Positions 1 to 11,320 of a DNA stretch of 64,000 bases are shown here, piece by piece (the first letter of the stretch is position 1; each line of letters opens with the position of its first letter). This stretch comes from Nocardioides sp. (GTDB lineage: Bacteria > Actinomycetota > Actinomycetes > Propionibacteriales > Nocardioidaceae). The notes below the pieces were generated by a model. That model was not told the origin of the DNA and made no database searches. It saw only the letters and a list, made by a program, of their open reading frames with translations. The stretch is taken from the NCBI RefSeq assembly GCF_030019515.1, contig NZ_JASEEQ010000007.1, positions 124,001 to 188,000 on the forward strand, given 5' to 3'. A program made the translations under genes and the position numbers.

Positions 1-8
1 CGCGGCAC

Positions 9-2174
9 GTGTGCGACCCGATGGCCGAGCCGGTCCCGACCGAGCGGGCGGCGCGCCACGACGAGCACGGCACCGAGCCCGGCGCAACGGCGTACGGGGG
101 ACACGAGCACGGGGGGCACGAGCACGGGGGACACGAGCACGGGGGACACGAGCACGGGGGACACGAGCACGGGGGACACGCGGGGATGTCGATGGCCGAC
201 ATGGCCCGCGACATGCGCAACCGCTTCGTGGTCGCGCTCGCCCTGTCGGTGCCGATCGCGCTGTACTCGCCGATGGGGCGCGACATGCTCGGCTTCCACG
301 CGCCGACGCCGTTCGGGGTCCGCGACGACGTCCTCACCCTGGTCCTGTCGCTGCCGGTCGTCCTCTACTCGGCCTGGATCTTCTTCGACGGAGCCTGGCG
401 GGCACTGCGCGCGCGCACCCTGGACATGATGGTCCTGGTCGCGGTCGCCGTCGGCGCCGGCTGGCTCTACTCCCTCGGCGTGACGCTCACGGGCGGCGGC
501 GAGGTGTTCTACGAGGCGGCCACGATGCTCACCGCCTTCGTGCTCCTCGGTCACTGGTTCGAGATGCGCGCCCGTGGCGGCGCGAACGACGCCATCCGGA
601 CCCTGCTCGACCTCGCCCCGCCGGCGGCCGAGGTGCTCCGCGACGACGAGGTCGTCCAGGTGCCCACTGCCGACGTGGTCGTCGGCGACCTGCTGCTGGT
701 CCGCCCGGGCAGCAAGATCGCCGCCGACGGCCAGGTCGAGGATGGCGAGTCCGAGGTCGATGAGTCGATGGTCACCGGTGAGTCGATGCCGGTCCCGAAG
801 GGACCCGGCGACCTGGTCGTCGGGGCCACGGTCAACACCACCGGCACGCTGCGGGTCCGGGCCACCAAGGTGGGGGCCGACACGGCGCTCGCGCACATCG
901 TCGCGCTCGTCCAGGAGGCACAGAACTCCAAGGCGCCGGGCCAGAAGCTCGCCGACCGCGCCGCGTTCTGGCTGGTGCTGCTCGCGCTGGTGGCCGGCGG
1001 CGCGACGTTCCTGACCTGGCTGGCCGTCGGCCGTCCGGTCGCCGAGGCCCTGCTGTTCGCCATCACCGTCGTCGTGATCACCTGCCCCGACGCCCTCGGG
1101 CTGGCGACCCCGACCGCGATCATGGTCGGATCGGGCCTGGGCGCGAAGCGCGGCATCCTGTTCAAGAACGCCACCGCGATCGAGTCCGCCGCCCGCATCG
1201 ACACCGTCGTCATGGACAAGACCGGCACCCTGACCCGGGGCGAGCCCGAGGTCACCGAGGTCGTCGTCGCCGCGGGCGTCGACGAGCACCGTCTGCTGGC
1301 GCTGGTCGCCGCGGTCGAGCGGGAGTCGGAGCACCCGCTGGCCCGGGCCGTGGCCGAGCACGCCGACCACGTCGGCGTACCGACGCTCCGGGCCACCGGC
1401 TTCGCGAACGTCGCCGGGCACGGTGCGGTCGCGGAGGTCGACGGCCACCGGGTCGTCGTCGGCAACCTGAGGCTGATGGACCGCGAGGGGGTCGACCTGG
1501 GTGCGCTGGCCGAGCAGCGGGGGACGATCGCCGGTGGCGGGCGCACTGCGGTGCTCGTCGCCGTGGACGGCGCGGCCCAGGCCGCCATCGGGCTGGCGGA
1601 CGCGGTCCGTGCGACCTCGGAGGCCGCCGTGGCGGCCCTGCACGAGGCGGGAGTGCGGGTCGTCATGCTCACCGGCGACAACGAGGCCACCGCCCGGCGG
1701 ATCGCCGACCAGATCGGGATCGACGACGTCATCGCCGAGGTGCTGCCCGAGGACAAGGCCGCCAAGATCGTGGAGCTGCAGCGTCAGGGGCGTCGGGTCG
1801 CCCACGTCGGAGACGGGGTCAACGACGCCCCCGCCCTGGCCGCCGCCGACGTCGGCATCGCCATCGGTGCTGGGACGGACGTGGCCATCGAGACGGCGGA
1901 CGTCGTGCTGATGCGGTCGGATCCGCTCGACGTCCCGACCGCGCTGACCATCGGCCGCGGAACCCGGCGCAAGGAGCTGCAGTCGCTGGGCTGGGCCATC
2001 GGCTACAACGCGATCGCCCTGCCGATCGCGGCCGGCGTGTTCGAGCCGTCGCTGGGGCTCACCCTGCGGCCCGAGGTCGCCGCCATGACCATGTCCGGCT
2101 CCAGCATCCTGGTCGCCGTGAACGCGCTGCTCCTCAAGCGCCTGCGCCTCCCCGATTCCGAGCGCACCGCATGA
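9..2174 (+). CDS. Copper/heavy-metal P1B-type ATPase (CopB-like)
   Basis: Integral-membrane cation pump of the P1B family, probably exporting copper, 721 aa from a GTG. Visible motifs: actuator TGES near residue 256, the transmembrane Cys-Pro-Asp motif at 359-361, phosphorylation DKTGT at 403, the His-Pro helix (SEHPLA) near 441 and the hinge GDGVND near 601. The last membrane segment carries [15 protein letters not shown], as in CopB-type pumps. The N-terminus has no CxxC metal-binding domain; instead it has five tandem GGHEH units (residues 30-54), a likely metal-loading His region. The membrane motif is CPD, not the usual CPC or CPH. Only eight bases precede the GTG, so the true start could lie outside the window. 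The following gene encodes a DUF305 lipoprotein, a family often found beside copper genes, which supports copper. Substrate is inferred. Confidence 0.88.
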   Translation: MCDPMAEPVPTERAARHDEHGTEPGATAYGGHEHGGHEHGGHEHGGHEHGGHEHGGHAGMSMADMARDMRNRFVVALALSVPIALYSPMGRDMLGFHAPTPFGVRDDVLTLVLSLPVVLYSAWIFFDGAWRALRARTLDMMVLVAVAVGAGWLYSLGVTLTGGGEVFYEAATMLTAFVLLGHWFEMRARGGANDAIRTLLDLAPPAAEVLRDDEVVQVPTADVVVGDLLLVRPGSKIAADGQVEDGESEVDESMVTGESMPVPKGPGDLVVGATVNTTGTLRVRATKVGADTALAHIVALVQEAQNSKAPGQKLADRAAFWLVLLALVAGGATFLTWLAVGRPVAEALLFAITVVVITCPDALGLATPTAIMVGSGLGAKRGILFKNATAIESAARIDTVVMDKTGTLTRGEPEVTEVVVAAGVDEHRLLALVAAVERESEHPLARAVAEHADHVGVPTLRATGFANVAGHGAVAEVDGHRVVVGNLRLMDREGVDLGALAEQRGTIAGGGRTAVLVAVDGAAQAAIGLADAVRATSEAAVAALHEAGVRVVMLTGDNEATARRIADQIGIDDVIAEVLPEDKAAKIVELQRQGRRVAHVGDGVNDAPALAAADVGIAIGAGTDVAIETADVVLMRSDPLDVPTALTIGRGTRRKELQSLGWAIGYNAIALPIAAGVFEPSLGLTLRPEVAAMTMSGSSILVAVNALLLKRLRLPDSERTA
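96..176 (+). repeat. 15-bp tandem repeat encoding GGHEH units
   Basis: Five near-perfect copies of a 15-bp unit (gggggacacgagcac, one copy with one change) encode the His-rich N-terminal tail of the P-type ATPase, followed by a partial sixth unit (GGH). The repeat keeps the reading frame, so copy-number slippage would change the number of metal-binding histidines without breaking the protein. Confidence 0.85.
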
Positions 2175-2251
2175 GGTCTCTAGGGTCGGGCACCTGCGCT
2201 CCCGTCCGGCACCGTCCTCGCACCCCCGACCGCTCCCGGAGAGGCTCCCCG

Positions 2252-2848
2252 ATGGCCAAGACCCTGAACGCCCTGGTCGCCGCGCTGGCGACACTGCTCG
2301 CACTCGCCGCCTGCGGCGGCCAGGACGACGCCGAGCCGGCCACCCACACCGCCGCCGACGGCCAGCGGTTCAACGACGCCGACGTCGCGTTCGCGACCGA
2401 CATGGTCCAGCACCACGCCCAGGCCCTGGCGATGGTCGACCAGACCCTGGGGCGGGACCTGGGCCCCAGACTCGGGCGGCTCGCCGAGGGCATCCGGGCC
2501 GCGCAGGGCCCCGAGATCGAGACCCTGACCGGATGGCTGACCGACTGGGACCAGCCGGTCCCCGAGACCGTGCGCGACCACGCCAACGCGCACGGCGGTC
2601 ACGCCGAGATGGACTCCGACATGCCGGGGATGATGTCGCAGGAGCAGATGGACGACCTCGCCGCGGCCACCGATGCGGAGTTCGAGGAGATGTTCCTGAC
2701 CATGATGATCGAGCACCACGAGGGCGCGATCGACATGGCTCGGGCCGAGCAGCGCGACGGCCTGCACGAGGGCGCCGTCGCCCTCGCCGAGCAGATCGGG
2801 TCGGCGCAGGCCCGCGAGATCGAGACCATGCAGCGGATGCTGTCCTGA
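2252..2848 (+). CDS. DUF305 family lipoprotein
   Basis: Secreted lipoprotein of 198 aa. The signal sequence ends in a lipobox (LAAC, Cys21), so the mature protein should be anchored outside the membrane. The DUF305 body has two helical-hairpin halves, each with the family pattern of an acidic/Met/His cluster: MVQHHAQAL in the first and MMIEHHEGAIDMA in the second, with Met-rich DSDMPGMMSQEQM between them. The ATG at 2252 is preferred over in-frame codons upstream because GGAGAGG lies just before it and the signal peptide starts there. It follows the metal ATPase with a 77-bp gap, so the two may be co-transcribed. DUF305 proteins often accompany copper-resistance genes; a role as a periplasmic metal or stress protein is inference. 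Confidence 0.85.
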   Translation: MAKTLNALVAALATLLALAACGGQDDAEPATHTAADGQRFNDADVAFATDMVQHHAQALAMVDQTLGRDLGPRLGRLAEGIRAAQGPEIETLTGWLTDWDQPVPETVRDHANAHGGHAEMDSDMPGMMSQEQMDDLAAATDAEFEEMFLTMMIEHHEGAIDMARAEQRDGLHEGAVALAEQIGSAQAREIETMQRMLS

Positions 2849-2877
2849 GGGAGGCGGGATCGACCGGACGCCTGCGT

Positions 2878-2903
2878 CTCGACCTGCGCAGGCTCAGGTC
2901 GAG
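2878..2903. terminator. Bidirectional hairpin between convergent genes
   Basis: An 8-bp inverted repeat (CTCGACCT / AGGTCGAG) with a 10-nt loop lies between the ends of the convergent DUF305 and molybdopterin oxidoreductase genes. There is no T-tract, as is common in actinobacteria. A hairpin with the same loop pattern lies at 5181-5206. Confidence 0.5.
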
Positions 2904-2908
2904 GGCGC

Positions 2909-4456
2909 TCAGATCCGGGCGTCCATGTCCTGGTAGCCGGAGTCCTCGCGGGTCCCGCCCATGCCGTCACCGACCTCCCGGTAGTCGTGGATCCAGGTCA
3001 CCGAGCGGACCCACTTGACCATCTTGTAGCCGTGCATCGACTCGGTGCGCAGCCGCAGCGGGGCGCCGTACATCTCGGGCAGCGGCCCGCCGTTCATGCC
3101 CCAGGCGAGGATCGTCTCGTCCTCCATCGCCATCGCCTTGGTGAGCACCGTGTAGTACGGCTCGACCGGGCGCCCGTCGTGCATGTGCTGGGCGGTGCCG
3201 AAGGACTCGATCATCACGTAGTTCGCGTCGTCCAGCGGCTCGACCTGGGCGAGCACCTCCCGCAGGGGGATGCCCGACCACTTCGCGATGCCCGTCCAGC
3301 CCTGCATGCAGGTGTGCATGGTGATCTGGTCCTGCGCCGCGATCTCCTCGAGCTCCGGGAGCGAGAAGGACCGGGGCTCTCGGACCAGGCCGCCGACCTC
3401 GAGCCGGAAGTCGCGGAAGCCGTGGTCGCGCAGCGCGAGCCACTCCGGCGACTGGCTCAAGTCCGGTGGGCGGGTGTTGACCCAGTGGAACGGCGAGATG
3501 TCGTCCTCGGTGAAGACCTGGCGGGTCCGCTGCCGCGACGTCATCGGGTTGAGCACGAGCTTCTTGACCGGTGCCTGCAGGCCGTAGAGCACCCGCTGGC
3601 TCCTCCGCACGTCGATCAGCGAGACGTACGACGCCGCGATCCACAGCGCGACCACGACGACGACCCCGATGATCACGCGGGTGACGGCCTGGCCGACCAG
3701 GGCCGCGTCGTACTCCTCGCCCATCATCATGTGCACCAGGTTGTGCTCGCGGTGCACCACGAGCACGAGCGCGACGTGCAGGACCGCGAACACGACGAAG
3801 ATCGCCATGCCGATGAAGTGCAGGGAGCGCGCGGCCTGGCGACCGCCGAAGAGCTTCGGGTACCACGGGTAGCGCCCCACGACGGCCGGCGACATGACCG
3901 GGCCGGTGATGATCATCAGCGGCGCGAGCACGAACACCACGAACGTGTACATCAGCTGCTGCAGCGCGTCGTACGGCTGGAAGTGCTCGATGGAGGGGAC
4001 CCCGAAGCCGGCGTAGATCTTCAGCGAGTCCCAGGCCTCGGGGAACACGCTCCAGGAGGTCGGGATCAGGCGTCGCCACTGGCCGGTGCCGAACAGCAGC
4101 ACCACGTAGATCAGGCCGTTGAGCACCCACAGGCTCGTGATCAACCCGTGCCAGGCGCGGCCGATGCCGATCTTGGCCCGGCCCGGCAGGCTGATCAGCG
4201 GGTGCAGGTCCCGCTGGTCGTCGCGCGCGGTGAACGCGCCGATCTCCGAGGGGACCTTGTCCTTGGTGAACTTCAGCCACTCGGTGTCCGGTCCGCAGTC
4301 GTTGCGCCAGTAGAGCCGCGGGTGCGAGGCCAGGATCTCCCAGCCGGAGCGGACCAGCAGCCCGAGGAACAAGAAGTTGACCAGGTGCGTCACCTGCAGC
4401 CACCACGGGAAGCCCAGCTCCGTGGACGAGGCGGCCAGTGGCAGAGGGAGGATCAT
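2909..4456 (-). CDS. Membrane cytochrome b / molybdopterin oxidoreductase fusion
   Basis: Two-part redox protein of 515 aa. The N-terminal ~300 residues carry several hydrophobic segments with membrane histidines (for example LQVTHLVNFLFLGLLVRSGWEI and FIGMAIFVVFAVLHVALVLVVH), like cytochrome b561/formate-dehydrogenase-type subunits. The C-terminal ~200 residues are a sulfite-oxidase/YedY-type molybdopterin domain with HTCMQGWTG around residue 380, whose Cys is the expected Mo ligand, and GAPLRLRTESMHGYKMVKW near the end. The fusion suggests electrons pass between a periplasmic Moco site and the quinone pool. The start at 4456 has GGAG six bases upstream; the reading frame stays open further upstream but would run into the tRNA-Ser gene. 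Substrate unknown; a protein methionine sulfoxide or S/N-oxide reductase role is possible. Confidence 0.82.
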   Translation of the reverse strand: MILPLPLAASSTELGFPWWLQVTHLVNFLFLGLLVRSGWEILASHPRLYWRNDCGPDTEWLKFTKDKVPSEIGAFTARDDQRDLHPLISLPGRAKIGIGRAWHGLITSLWVLNGLIYVVLLFGTGQWRRLIPTSWSVFPEAWDSLKIYAGFGVPSIEHFQPYDALQQLMYTFVVFVLAPLMIITGPVMSPAVVGRYPWYPKLFGGRQAARSLHFIGMAIFVVFAVLHVALVLVVHREHNLVHMMMGEEYDAALVGQAVTRVIIGVVVVVALWIAASYVSLIDVRRSQRVLYGLQAPVKKLVLNPMTSRQRTRQVFTEDDISPFHWVNTRPPDLSQSPEWLALRDHGFRDFRLEVGGLVREPRSFSLPELEEIAAQDQITMHTCMQGWTGIAKWSGIPLREVLAQVEPLDDANYVMIESFGTAQHMHDGRPVEPYYTVLTKAMAMEDETILAWGMNGGPLPEMYGAPLRLRTESMHGYKMVKWVRSVTWIHDYREVGDGMGGTREDSGYQDMDARI

Positions 4457-4655
4457 CGTGCGCTCCGTTCGGCGGTGCGGCACGTACGCCGCGGGTGCGA
4501 GACGCACCTCGACCATAGCGACGCCCAGCGCCGATCTGGACCGGGCCGGCCACGCGGGACTGTGAGTTGCACCGCGTTCGTGCGGCCCTGGCCAGGGTCC
4601 CCTACGTCGAGCGGTGCTACTGGAGCGTGCGGTGAGCGAGGCCGGCGCCGACGAG

Positions 4656-4686
4656 GGACGGCGCCGCTCGAGGAGCGGCGCCGTCC
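4656..4686 (-). terminator. Terminator of tRNA-Ser
   Basis: Perfect 14-bp stem (ggacggcgccgctc with its complement) and a 3-nt loop, starting six bases past the 3' end of the minus-strand tRNA-Ser. Its position and strength fit a factor-independent terminator without a T-tract. Confidence 0.65.
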
Positions 4687-4691
4687 GGTGG

Positions 4692-4777
4692 CGGAGGATA
4701 GGGGATTCGAACCCCTGAGGGCTGTTAACCCAACCCGCTTTCCAAGCGAGCGCCATAGGCCACTAGGCGAATCCTCC
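4692..4777 (-). tRNA. tRNA-Ser (anticodon GGA)
   Basis: Class II tRNA of 86 nt with a long variable arm. Acceptor stem GGAGGAT pairs with ATCCTCC followed by discriminator G. The anticodon loop reads CTTGGAAAG, giving anticodon GGA for UCC/UCU codons, and the T-arm is GGGGTTCGAATCCCC. CCA is not encoded. It lies between the oxidoreductase gene and the SRP RNA gene. Confidence 0.95.
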
Positions 4778-4943
4778 GCCGAGGAGAGTACCGGGCGGGG
4801 GTCGGTGGGGCGAATCCGGCCAGCGGGTACGACGGGGCCGGCCCAGGCGTGCGACGGGGGGTGCGGCGCGGGTGCCGTCTGGGTGCGACCGGGCGTACGC
4901 CGGGCCCGTCTTGGCCCGCTCCCGAGCCCTCACCTAGACTCGG

Positions 4944-5038
4944 CGCCAACCCCCCGTGTGGCGGCACCCCACCCAATCCCCCAGGGCCGGAAGGCAGCAA
5001 GGGCAAGTGGGCTCTGCCGGGTGCGCGGGGGGCCTCTC
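4944..5038 (+). ncRNA. ffs: Small bacterial SRP RNA (4.5S type)
   Basis: The conserved SRP apical motif GGGCCGGAAGGCAGCAAGGG is at 4984-5003. The flanks pair as expected: the C-run at 4950-4955 with the G-run at 5027-5032, and GCACCC with GGGTGC further in. This RNA binds Ffh to target membrane proteins. A position just upstream of dnaX is classic for actinobacteria. The exact ends are estimated from the base-pairing. Confidence 0.9.
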
Positions 5039-5180
5039 ACTTCCCGGACGCTCCCCCTCCGGCGGTGCGCCCGACGCGTTACAGCTGGCGGGTGGCCGGT
5101 GTCGACCTGCGCCGCTACGGGGTGCCGGAGCCGGATCTCGAGACGGGTCGCGTCGCCCCTCCTCCATCTCCCGCCCGGAT

Positions 5181-5206
5181 CGACACCTTCGCGGGCTCAG
5201 GTGTCG
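5181..5206 (+). repeat. 8-bp stem / 10-nt loop hairpin between ffs and dnaX
   Basis: CGACACCT pairs with AGGTGTCG around the loop TCGCGGGCTC. Size and loop sequence nearly match the hairpin at 2878-2903 (loop GCGCAGGCTC), but the stem differs with pairing kept. It probably ends SRP RNA transcription before the dnaX promoter. Confidence 0.45.
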
Positions 5207-5217
5207 GGGCGTGCGGT

Positions 5218-5223
5218 TAGGGT
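5218..5223 (+). promoter_or_regulatory. -10 element of dnaX, leaderless
   Basis: TAGGGT lies six bases before the dnaX GTG and there is no Shine-Dalgarno, so transcription probably starts at the start codon. Confidence 0.5.
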
Positions 5224-5229
5224 TCATGC

Positions 5230-7302
5230 GTGGAGTCACCCCTCGCGCTGTACCGCCGCTACCGGCCCGAGACCTTCGCGGAGGTCATCGGGCAGGCGCA
5301 CGTGACGGAGCCGCTGCGGATGGCGCTGGCCAACAACCGGGTCAACCACGCCTACCTGTTCTCCGGCCCGCGCGGCTGCGGGAAGACCACCTCCGCCCGG
5401 ATCCTCGCCCGAGCGCTGAACTGCGACCGGGCGCCGGTGGCCGATCCCTGCGGGGAGTGCGACAGCTGCCGCGACCTGGCCCGCGGCGGCCCGGGCTCGA
5501 TCGACGTCATCGAGATCGACGCCGCCTCGCACGGCGGTGTCGACGACGCGCGCGACCTGCGCGAGAAGGCGTTCTTCGCGCCGGTGCGCAGCAAGTACAA
5601 GGTCTACATCATCGACGAGGCCCACATGGTGAGCCCGCAGGGCTTCAACGCGCTGCTGAAGCTCGTCGAGGAGCCGCCGCCGCACCTGCGCTTCATCTTT
5701 GCGACGACCGAGCCCGACAAGGTCATCCCGACGATCCGCTCGCGCACCCACCACTACCCCTTCCGGCTGATCCCGCCCCGGCTGCTCTCGTCGTACCTCT
5801 CCGAGCTGTGCGTGAAGGAGGGCGTGGCCATCGACCCGGCGGCGCTGCCGCTGGTGGTACGCGCCGGCGCGGGCTCCGCGCGCGACACCCTGTCGGTCCT
5901 CGACCAGCTGCTCGGCGGTGCCGGGCCCGGGGGCGTCACCCACGAGCTCGCCGCGGGCCTGCTCGGCTACACGCCCGACACCCTGCTCGACGAGGTCGTC
6001 GATGCGTTCGCGGCCGGTGACGGCGCGGCCGTCTTCGGTGTGGTCGACAAGGTCGTCGAGACCGGTCAGGACCCGCGCCGCTTCACCGAGGACCTGCTGC
6101 GCCGCCTGCGCGACCTGGTGATCGTCGCCGCCGTCCCCGACGCGCCCGCGACCGGCCTGATCGACGTCTCCGAGGACCAGGGCGAGCGGCTGGTCGCCCA
6201 GGCCGCCCGCTTCGGCGCGGCCGAGCTGAGCCGTGCGGCCGACATTGCCGCGACCGGGCTGACCGAGATGCGCGGCGCGACCGCGCCCCGGCTGCTCCTC
6301 GAGCTGCTCTGCGCCAGGATCCTGCTCCCTGGAGCGGATCACAACACCGACGGGGTACTGGCCCGGCTCGACCGGCTCGAGAAGCGGCTGACGATCACGG
6401 GGGTTCCCACGCCGTCCGCGGCCGCGCCCGCCCCGCCGGCCCAGGACCGACCGGCCCCGCCCCCGGCGCGGCCCACGGCTCCCGACCCGGCGGCCGAACG
6501 ACCCGAGCCCGCGCCCGCCCCCTCGGCGCCGGCCGCGCCCGGTCCCGAGGCGACCCCGGCGACTCCTGCGACCGGTGCGGCCGCACCGGCGCCCGCGCCC
6601 GACACCGCTCCCGACCCGGTCGCCGAGCCCCCGGCCACCGTCACCCAGCAGCCCACCCAGCAGCCCACCCAGCAGCCCGCCGACGCTCCGGCGGGGGCTC
6701 CGGCCGCGGCCGCGGGCGGTCTGACCCTGGTCGACGTACGCCGGCTCTGGCCCGACATCGTCGACGCGACCAAGCTGCGCCGGCGGGTCGCCTGGATGCA
6801 CCTCACCCAGAACTGCCAGGTGGTCGGCGTCGACGGCCAGACCCTCACGCTCGGCTTCACCAACGCCGGCGCGCGCGACTCCTTCGTCAACGGCGGCTGC
6901 GACGAGGTGCTGCGCCAGGCCGCGGTCGACGTGGTCGGCGCCGACTGGCGGATCGAGACGATCGTCGACCCCGGCGCCCGCGCCGACGCCCCCGTCGTCA
7001 CCAAGCCCGCCGTCCCCGCCGACGATCCGGTGCCCGCGCCGGACGCCGGTCCGCCGGAGGACGCGGTCCCGCCGCCGGAGGCGCGACGCACGAGCGACCC
7101 CGAGTCGATCGCGGCGGCCCGGGGGGCGATCCAGCAGACCCGCAGCGGCGACGAGCCCCGCTCCGAGGGACCGGACTGGGCCGCCGCCGACGCCGACGCT
7201 CACCCCGACGACCTCGACGCCGACCAGCAGGGCATGAGCACCGCCGAGCTGCTCCAGCGCGAGCTCGGGGCGCAGATGATCGAGGAGATCCGGCACCAGT
7301 GA
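5230..7302 (+). CDS. dnaX: DNA polymerase III subunit gamma/tau
   Basis: Clamp-loader ATPase that links the sliding-clamp loader to the polymerase core at the replication fork; 690 aa. The AAA+ module spans about residues 1-370: Walker A GPRGCGKT at 46-53, a zinc-binding Cys cluster (CDRAPVADPCGECDSC) just after, Walker B VYIIDEAHM and the sensor-1 ATTEPDK. Residues ~390-500 are a Pro/Ala-rich linker containing three PTQQ-type repeats, followed by a conserved alpha/beta domain (LWPDIVDATKLRRRVAWMHL) and an acidic C-terminus. The GTG start fits the conserved ALYRRYRPETF N-terminus and the -10 box six bases away. It heads the dnaX-ebfC-recR cluster. I see no A-rich slippery site, so a separate gamma product made by frameshifting is unlikely. 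Confidence 0.97.
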   Translation: MESPLALYRRYRPETFAEVIGQAHVTEPLRMALANNRVNHAYLFSGPRGCGKTTSARILARALNCDRAPVADPCGECDSCRDLARGGPGSIDVIEIDAASHGGVDDARDLREKAFFAPVRSKYKVYIIDEAHMVSPQGFNALLKLVEEPPPHLRFIFATTEPDKVIPTIRSRTHHYPFRLIPPRLLSSYLSELCVKEGVAIDPAALPLVVRAGAGSARDTLSVLDQLLGGAGPGGVTHELAAGLLGYTPDTLLDEVVDAFAAGDGAAVFGVVDKVVETGQDPRRFTEDLLRRLRDLVIVAAVPDAPATGLIDVSEDQGERLVAQAARFGAAELSRAADIAATGLTEMRGATAPRLLLELLCARILLPGADHNTDGVLARLDRLEKRLTITGVPTPSAAAPAPPAQDRPAPPPARPTAPDPAAERPEPAPAPSAPAAPGPEATPATPATGAAAPAPAPDTAPDPVAEPPATVTQQPTQQPTQQPADAPAGAPAAAAGGLTLVDVRRLWPDIVDATKLRRRVAWMHLTQNCQVVGVDGQTLTLGFTNAGARDSFVNGGCDEVLRQAAVDVVGADWRIETIVDPGARADAPVVTKPAVPADDPVPAPDAGPPEDAVPPPEARRTSDPESIAAARGAIQQTRSGDEPRSEGPDWAAADADAHPDDLDADQQGMSTAELLQRELGAQMIEEIRHQ

Positions 7303-7347
7303 GCCCGCACCGCCAGTGATGACCCAGCCAGGACCAGAGGTGAGCCC

Positions 7348-7722
7348 ATGAGCCAGAACCCCTTCGAAGCCCTCGGTGGCGGGGGGTTCGACATGAACGC
7401 CCTGCTCCAGCAGGCCCAGCAGATGCAGGAGCAGCTGCAGAGCGCCCAGGAGCGCCTCACGGAGACCGTCGTGGACGGCACCGTGGCCGGCGGTGCGGTG
7501 ACCGTCAAGGTCAACGGCGTGGGTGAGCTGGTCGGGGTGGAGATCAAGGCCGGCGGCTTCGACGGCAGTGACCCCGACGACCTGTCCGACCTCGGCGACA
7601 TGATCGTCGCCGCGTACCGCGACGCCAAGGCCCAGGCCGACGCCCTCGCCGGCGAGGCCCTCGGCCCGCTGGCCGGTGGCGCCGAGGGGCTTTCGGGCAC
7701 GCCGGGTCAGCTGGGGTTCTAG
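7348..7722 (+). CDS. YbaB/EbfC nucleoid-associated protein
   Basis: Small DNA-binding protein of 124 aa from the YbaB/EbfC family, which forms dimers and coats DNA. It has the typical layout: an N-terminal Gln-rich amphipathic helix (LLQQAQQMQEQLQSAQERL), the beta sheet with VTVKVNGVGELVGVEI, and the C-terminal helix region DMIVAAYRDAKAQADAL. It lies 45 bp after dnaX with AGGTGAG just before the ATG, and its stop codon directly touches the recR start. The dnaX-ybaB-recR order is widely conserved and suggests a role in recombination or replication-linked chromosome organisation. Confidence 0.93.
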   Translation: MSQNPFEALGGGGFDMNALLQQAQQMQEQLQSAQERLTETVVDGTVAGGAVTVKVNGVGELVGVEIKAGGFDGSDPDDLSDLGDMIVAAYRDAKAQADALAGEALGPLAGGAEGLSGTPGQLGF

Positions 7723-8322
7723 TTGTACGAAGGCATCGTCCAGGACCTGATCGACGAGCTCGGCCGGTTGCCGGGCGTCGGTCCCAAGGGCGCGCAGCGG
7801 ATCGCGTTCCACCTGTTGCAGGCCGACCCCGCCGACGTACGCCGCCTCGCCGACGTGCTGATCGAGGTGAAGGCGAAGGTCAAGTTCTGCAGCATCTGCT
7901 TCAACGTCTCCCAGGACGACCAGTGCCGGATCTGCCGCGACCCGCGCCGCGATCCGTCGGTGCTGTGCGTCGTCGAGGAGTACAAGGACGTCGTCGCCAT
8001 CGAGCGGACCCGCGAGTTCCGCGGCCGCTACCACGTGCTCGGTGGCGCGATCTCGCCGATCGACGGCGTCGGCCCCGAGCAGCTGCGGATCCGCGAGCTC
8101 ATGGTGCGCCTGGCCGACGGCACGATCACCGAGGTGATCCTGGCGACCGACCCGAACCTCGAGGGGGAGGCGACTGCGACCTACCTCACCCGGATGCTCA
8201 AGCCCATGGAGTTGCGCGTGACGCGACTGGCGAGTGGACTGCCCGTAGGCGGTGATCTGGAGTACGCCGACGAGGTGACCCTGGGCCGCGCGTTCGCAGG
8301 AAGGCGATCAGCAGATGACTGA
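7723..8322 (+). CDS. recR: Recombination mediator RecR
   Basis: RecFOR-pathway protein of 199 aa that helps load RecA at gaps. The order is a helix-hairpin-helix with [17 protein letters not shown] near residues 17-33, a four-Cys zinc finger ([19 protein letters not shown], ~55-73), then a Toprim domain with CVVEEYKDV and ending in the Walker-like [16 protein letters not shown]. It starts at a TTG immediately after the ebfC stop, so translational coupling is likely; no other start fits the conserved N-terminus. The last bases overlap the next gene by 8 bp. Confidence 0.95.
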   Translation: MYEGIVQDLIDELGRLPGVGPKGAQRIAFHLLQADPADVRRLADVLIEVKAKVKFCSICFNVSQDDQCRICRDPRRDPSVLCVVEEYKDVVAIERTREFRGRYHVLGGAISPIDGVGPEQLRIRELMVRLADGTITEVILATDPNLEGEATATYLTRMLKPMELRVTRLASGLPVGGDLEYADEVTLGRAFAGRRSADD

Positions 8323-8896
8323 GACCGAGACCGAAGAGTTCGCCCAGCAGATCGCCGACCAGGTCGAGAGCTTCCTGATCGCGTTGCAGGCCATCGCCCG
8401 CGAGGCCGACGGGGGCCGGGCGATCTCGCTGCTGCTCCTGGAGATCAGCCAGGTGCTGCTGGCCGGCGCCCGGCTCGGCGCCCAGCGCGACTTCAAGCCC
8501 GACGGCGAGTACCAGCCCGACGTGGGGCCCGAGCCCGACATCGACGAGATGCGGCTGCGGCTGGCGTCGATGCTCGACAGTGTCGACACCTACAGCTTCG
8601 TGTTCGACCCCTACGTGCCCGACGTGGTGGAGAGCCAGCTCTCGGACGACCTGACCAGCATCGCCACCGACCTCGAGAACGGGCTGCGCCACTACCGGCT
8701 CGGCAACGTCGACGAGGCACTGTGGTGGTGGCAGTTCTCGTACGTCGCCTCCTGGGGGAACCTCGCCGGCGCCGCGCTCAACGCGCTGCTCTCGGTGGTC
8801 GCGCACGACCGCCTGGACGCCGAGTTCACCGGCGAGGACGAGCAGTTGGCGCTCGCCGATGAGATGTTGGACGGCGGCGAGGTCACCCCTCGGTAG
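8315..8896 (+). CDS. DUF5063 family protein
   Basis: Cytoplasmic protein of 193 aa in the DUF5063 family, commonly found after recR in actinobacteria. It is rich in acidic residues and Trp, has no signal or membrane segment, and is predicted mostly helical. The most conserved-looking parts are [13 protein letters not shown] (around residues 91-103) and [23 protein letters not shown] (around 131-153). The ATG overlaps the end of recR by 8 bp, so it is co-translated with the recombination cluster. Function is not known to me; the context suggests a link to DNA metabolism, but that is only positional. Confidence 0.8.
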   Translation: MTETETEEFAQQIADQVESFLIALQAIAREADGGRAISLLLLEISQVLLAGARLGAQRDFKPDGEYQPDVGPEPDIDEMRLRLASMLDSVDTYSFVFDPYVPDVVESQLSDDLTSIATDLENGLRHYRLGNVDEALWWWQFSYVASWGNLAGAALNALLSVVAHDRLDAEFTGEDEQLALADEMLDGGEVTPR

Positions 8897-8899
8897 AAT
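8894..8899 (+). promoter_or_regulatory. Likely -10 element of lysC
   Basis: TAGAAT overlaps the stop codon of the preceding gene and lies about 48 bases before the lysC GTG. A TTGGAC at 8867-8872 is too far upstream (21-nt spacing) for a standard -35 box, so only the -10 is supported. Confidence 0.4.
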
Positions 8900-8946
8900 C
8901 GACCGCTGGAAGCAACCGAGCCAGCACTCGAGCAGAGGGACCAACC

Positions 8947-11315
<2,369 letters not shown>

Positions 11316-11320
11316 ACGGG

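Noticed and set aside
4457..4756. N-terminal extension of the oxidoreductase by 100 codons
   Set aside because: It would translate the tRNA-Ser gene, and the ATG at 4456 has a proper ribosome-binding site before a membrane segment.
2987..5305. Long plus-strand reading frame of about 770 codons
   Set aside because: It is antisense to the oxidoreductase, crosses tRNA-Ser and the SRP RNA, and its translation is Arg/His/Val-rich without motifs. A high-GC shadow.
5230..7302. Programmed frameshift producing a gamma subunit
   Set aside because: No A-rich slippery heptamer or following structure was seen near the linker.
5236..8034. Minus-strand frame of over 900 codons opposite dnaX-ebfC-recR
   Set aside because: Opposite three well-conserved genes; repetitive Gly/Arg/Leu composition and no domain.
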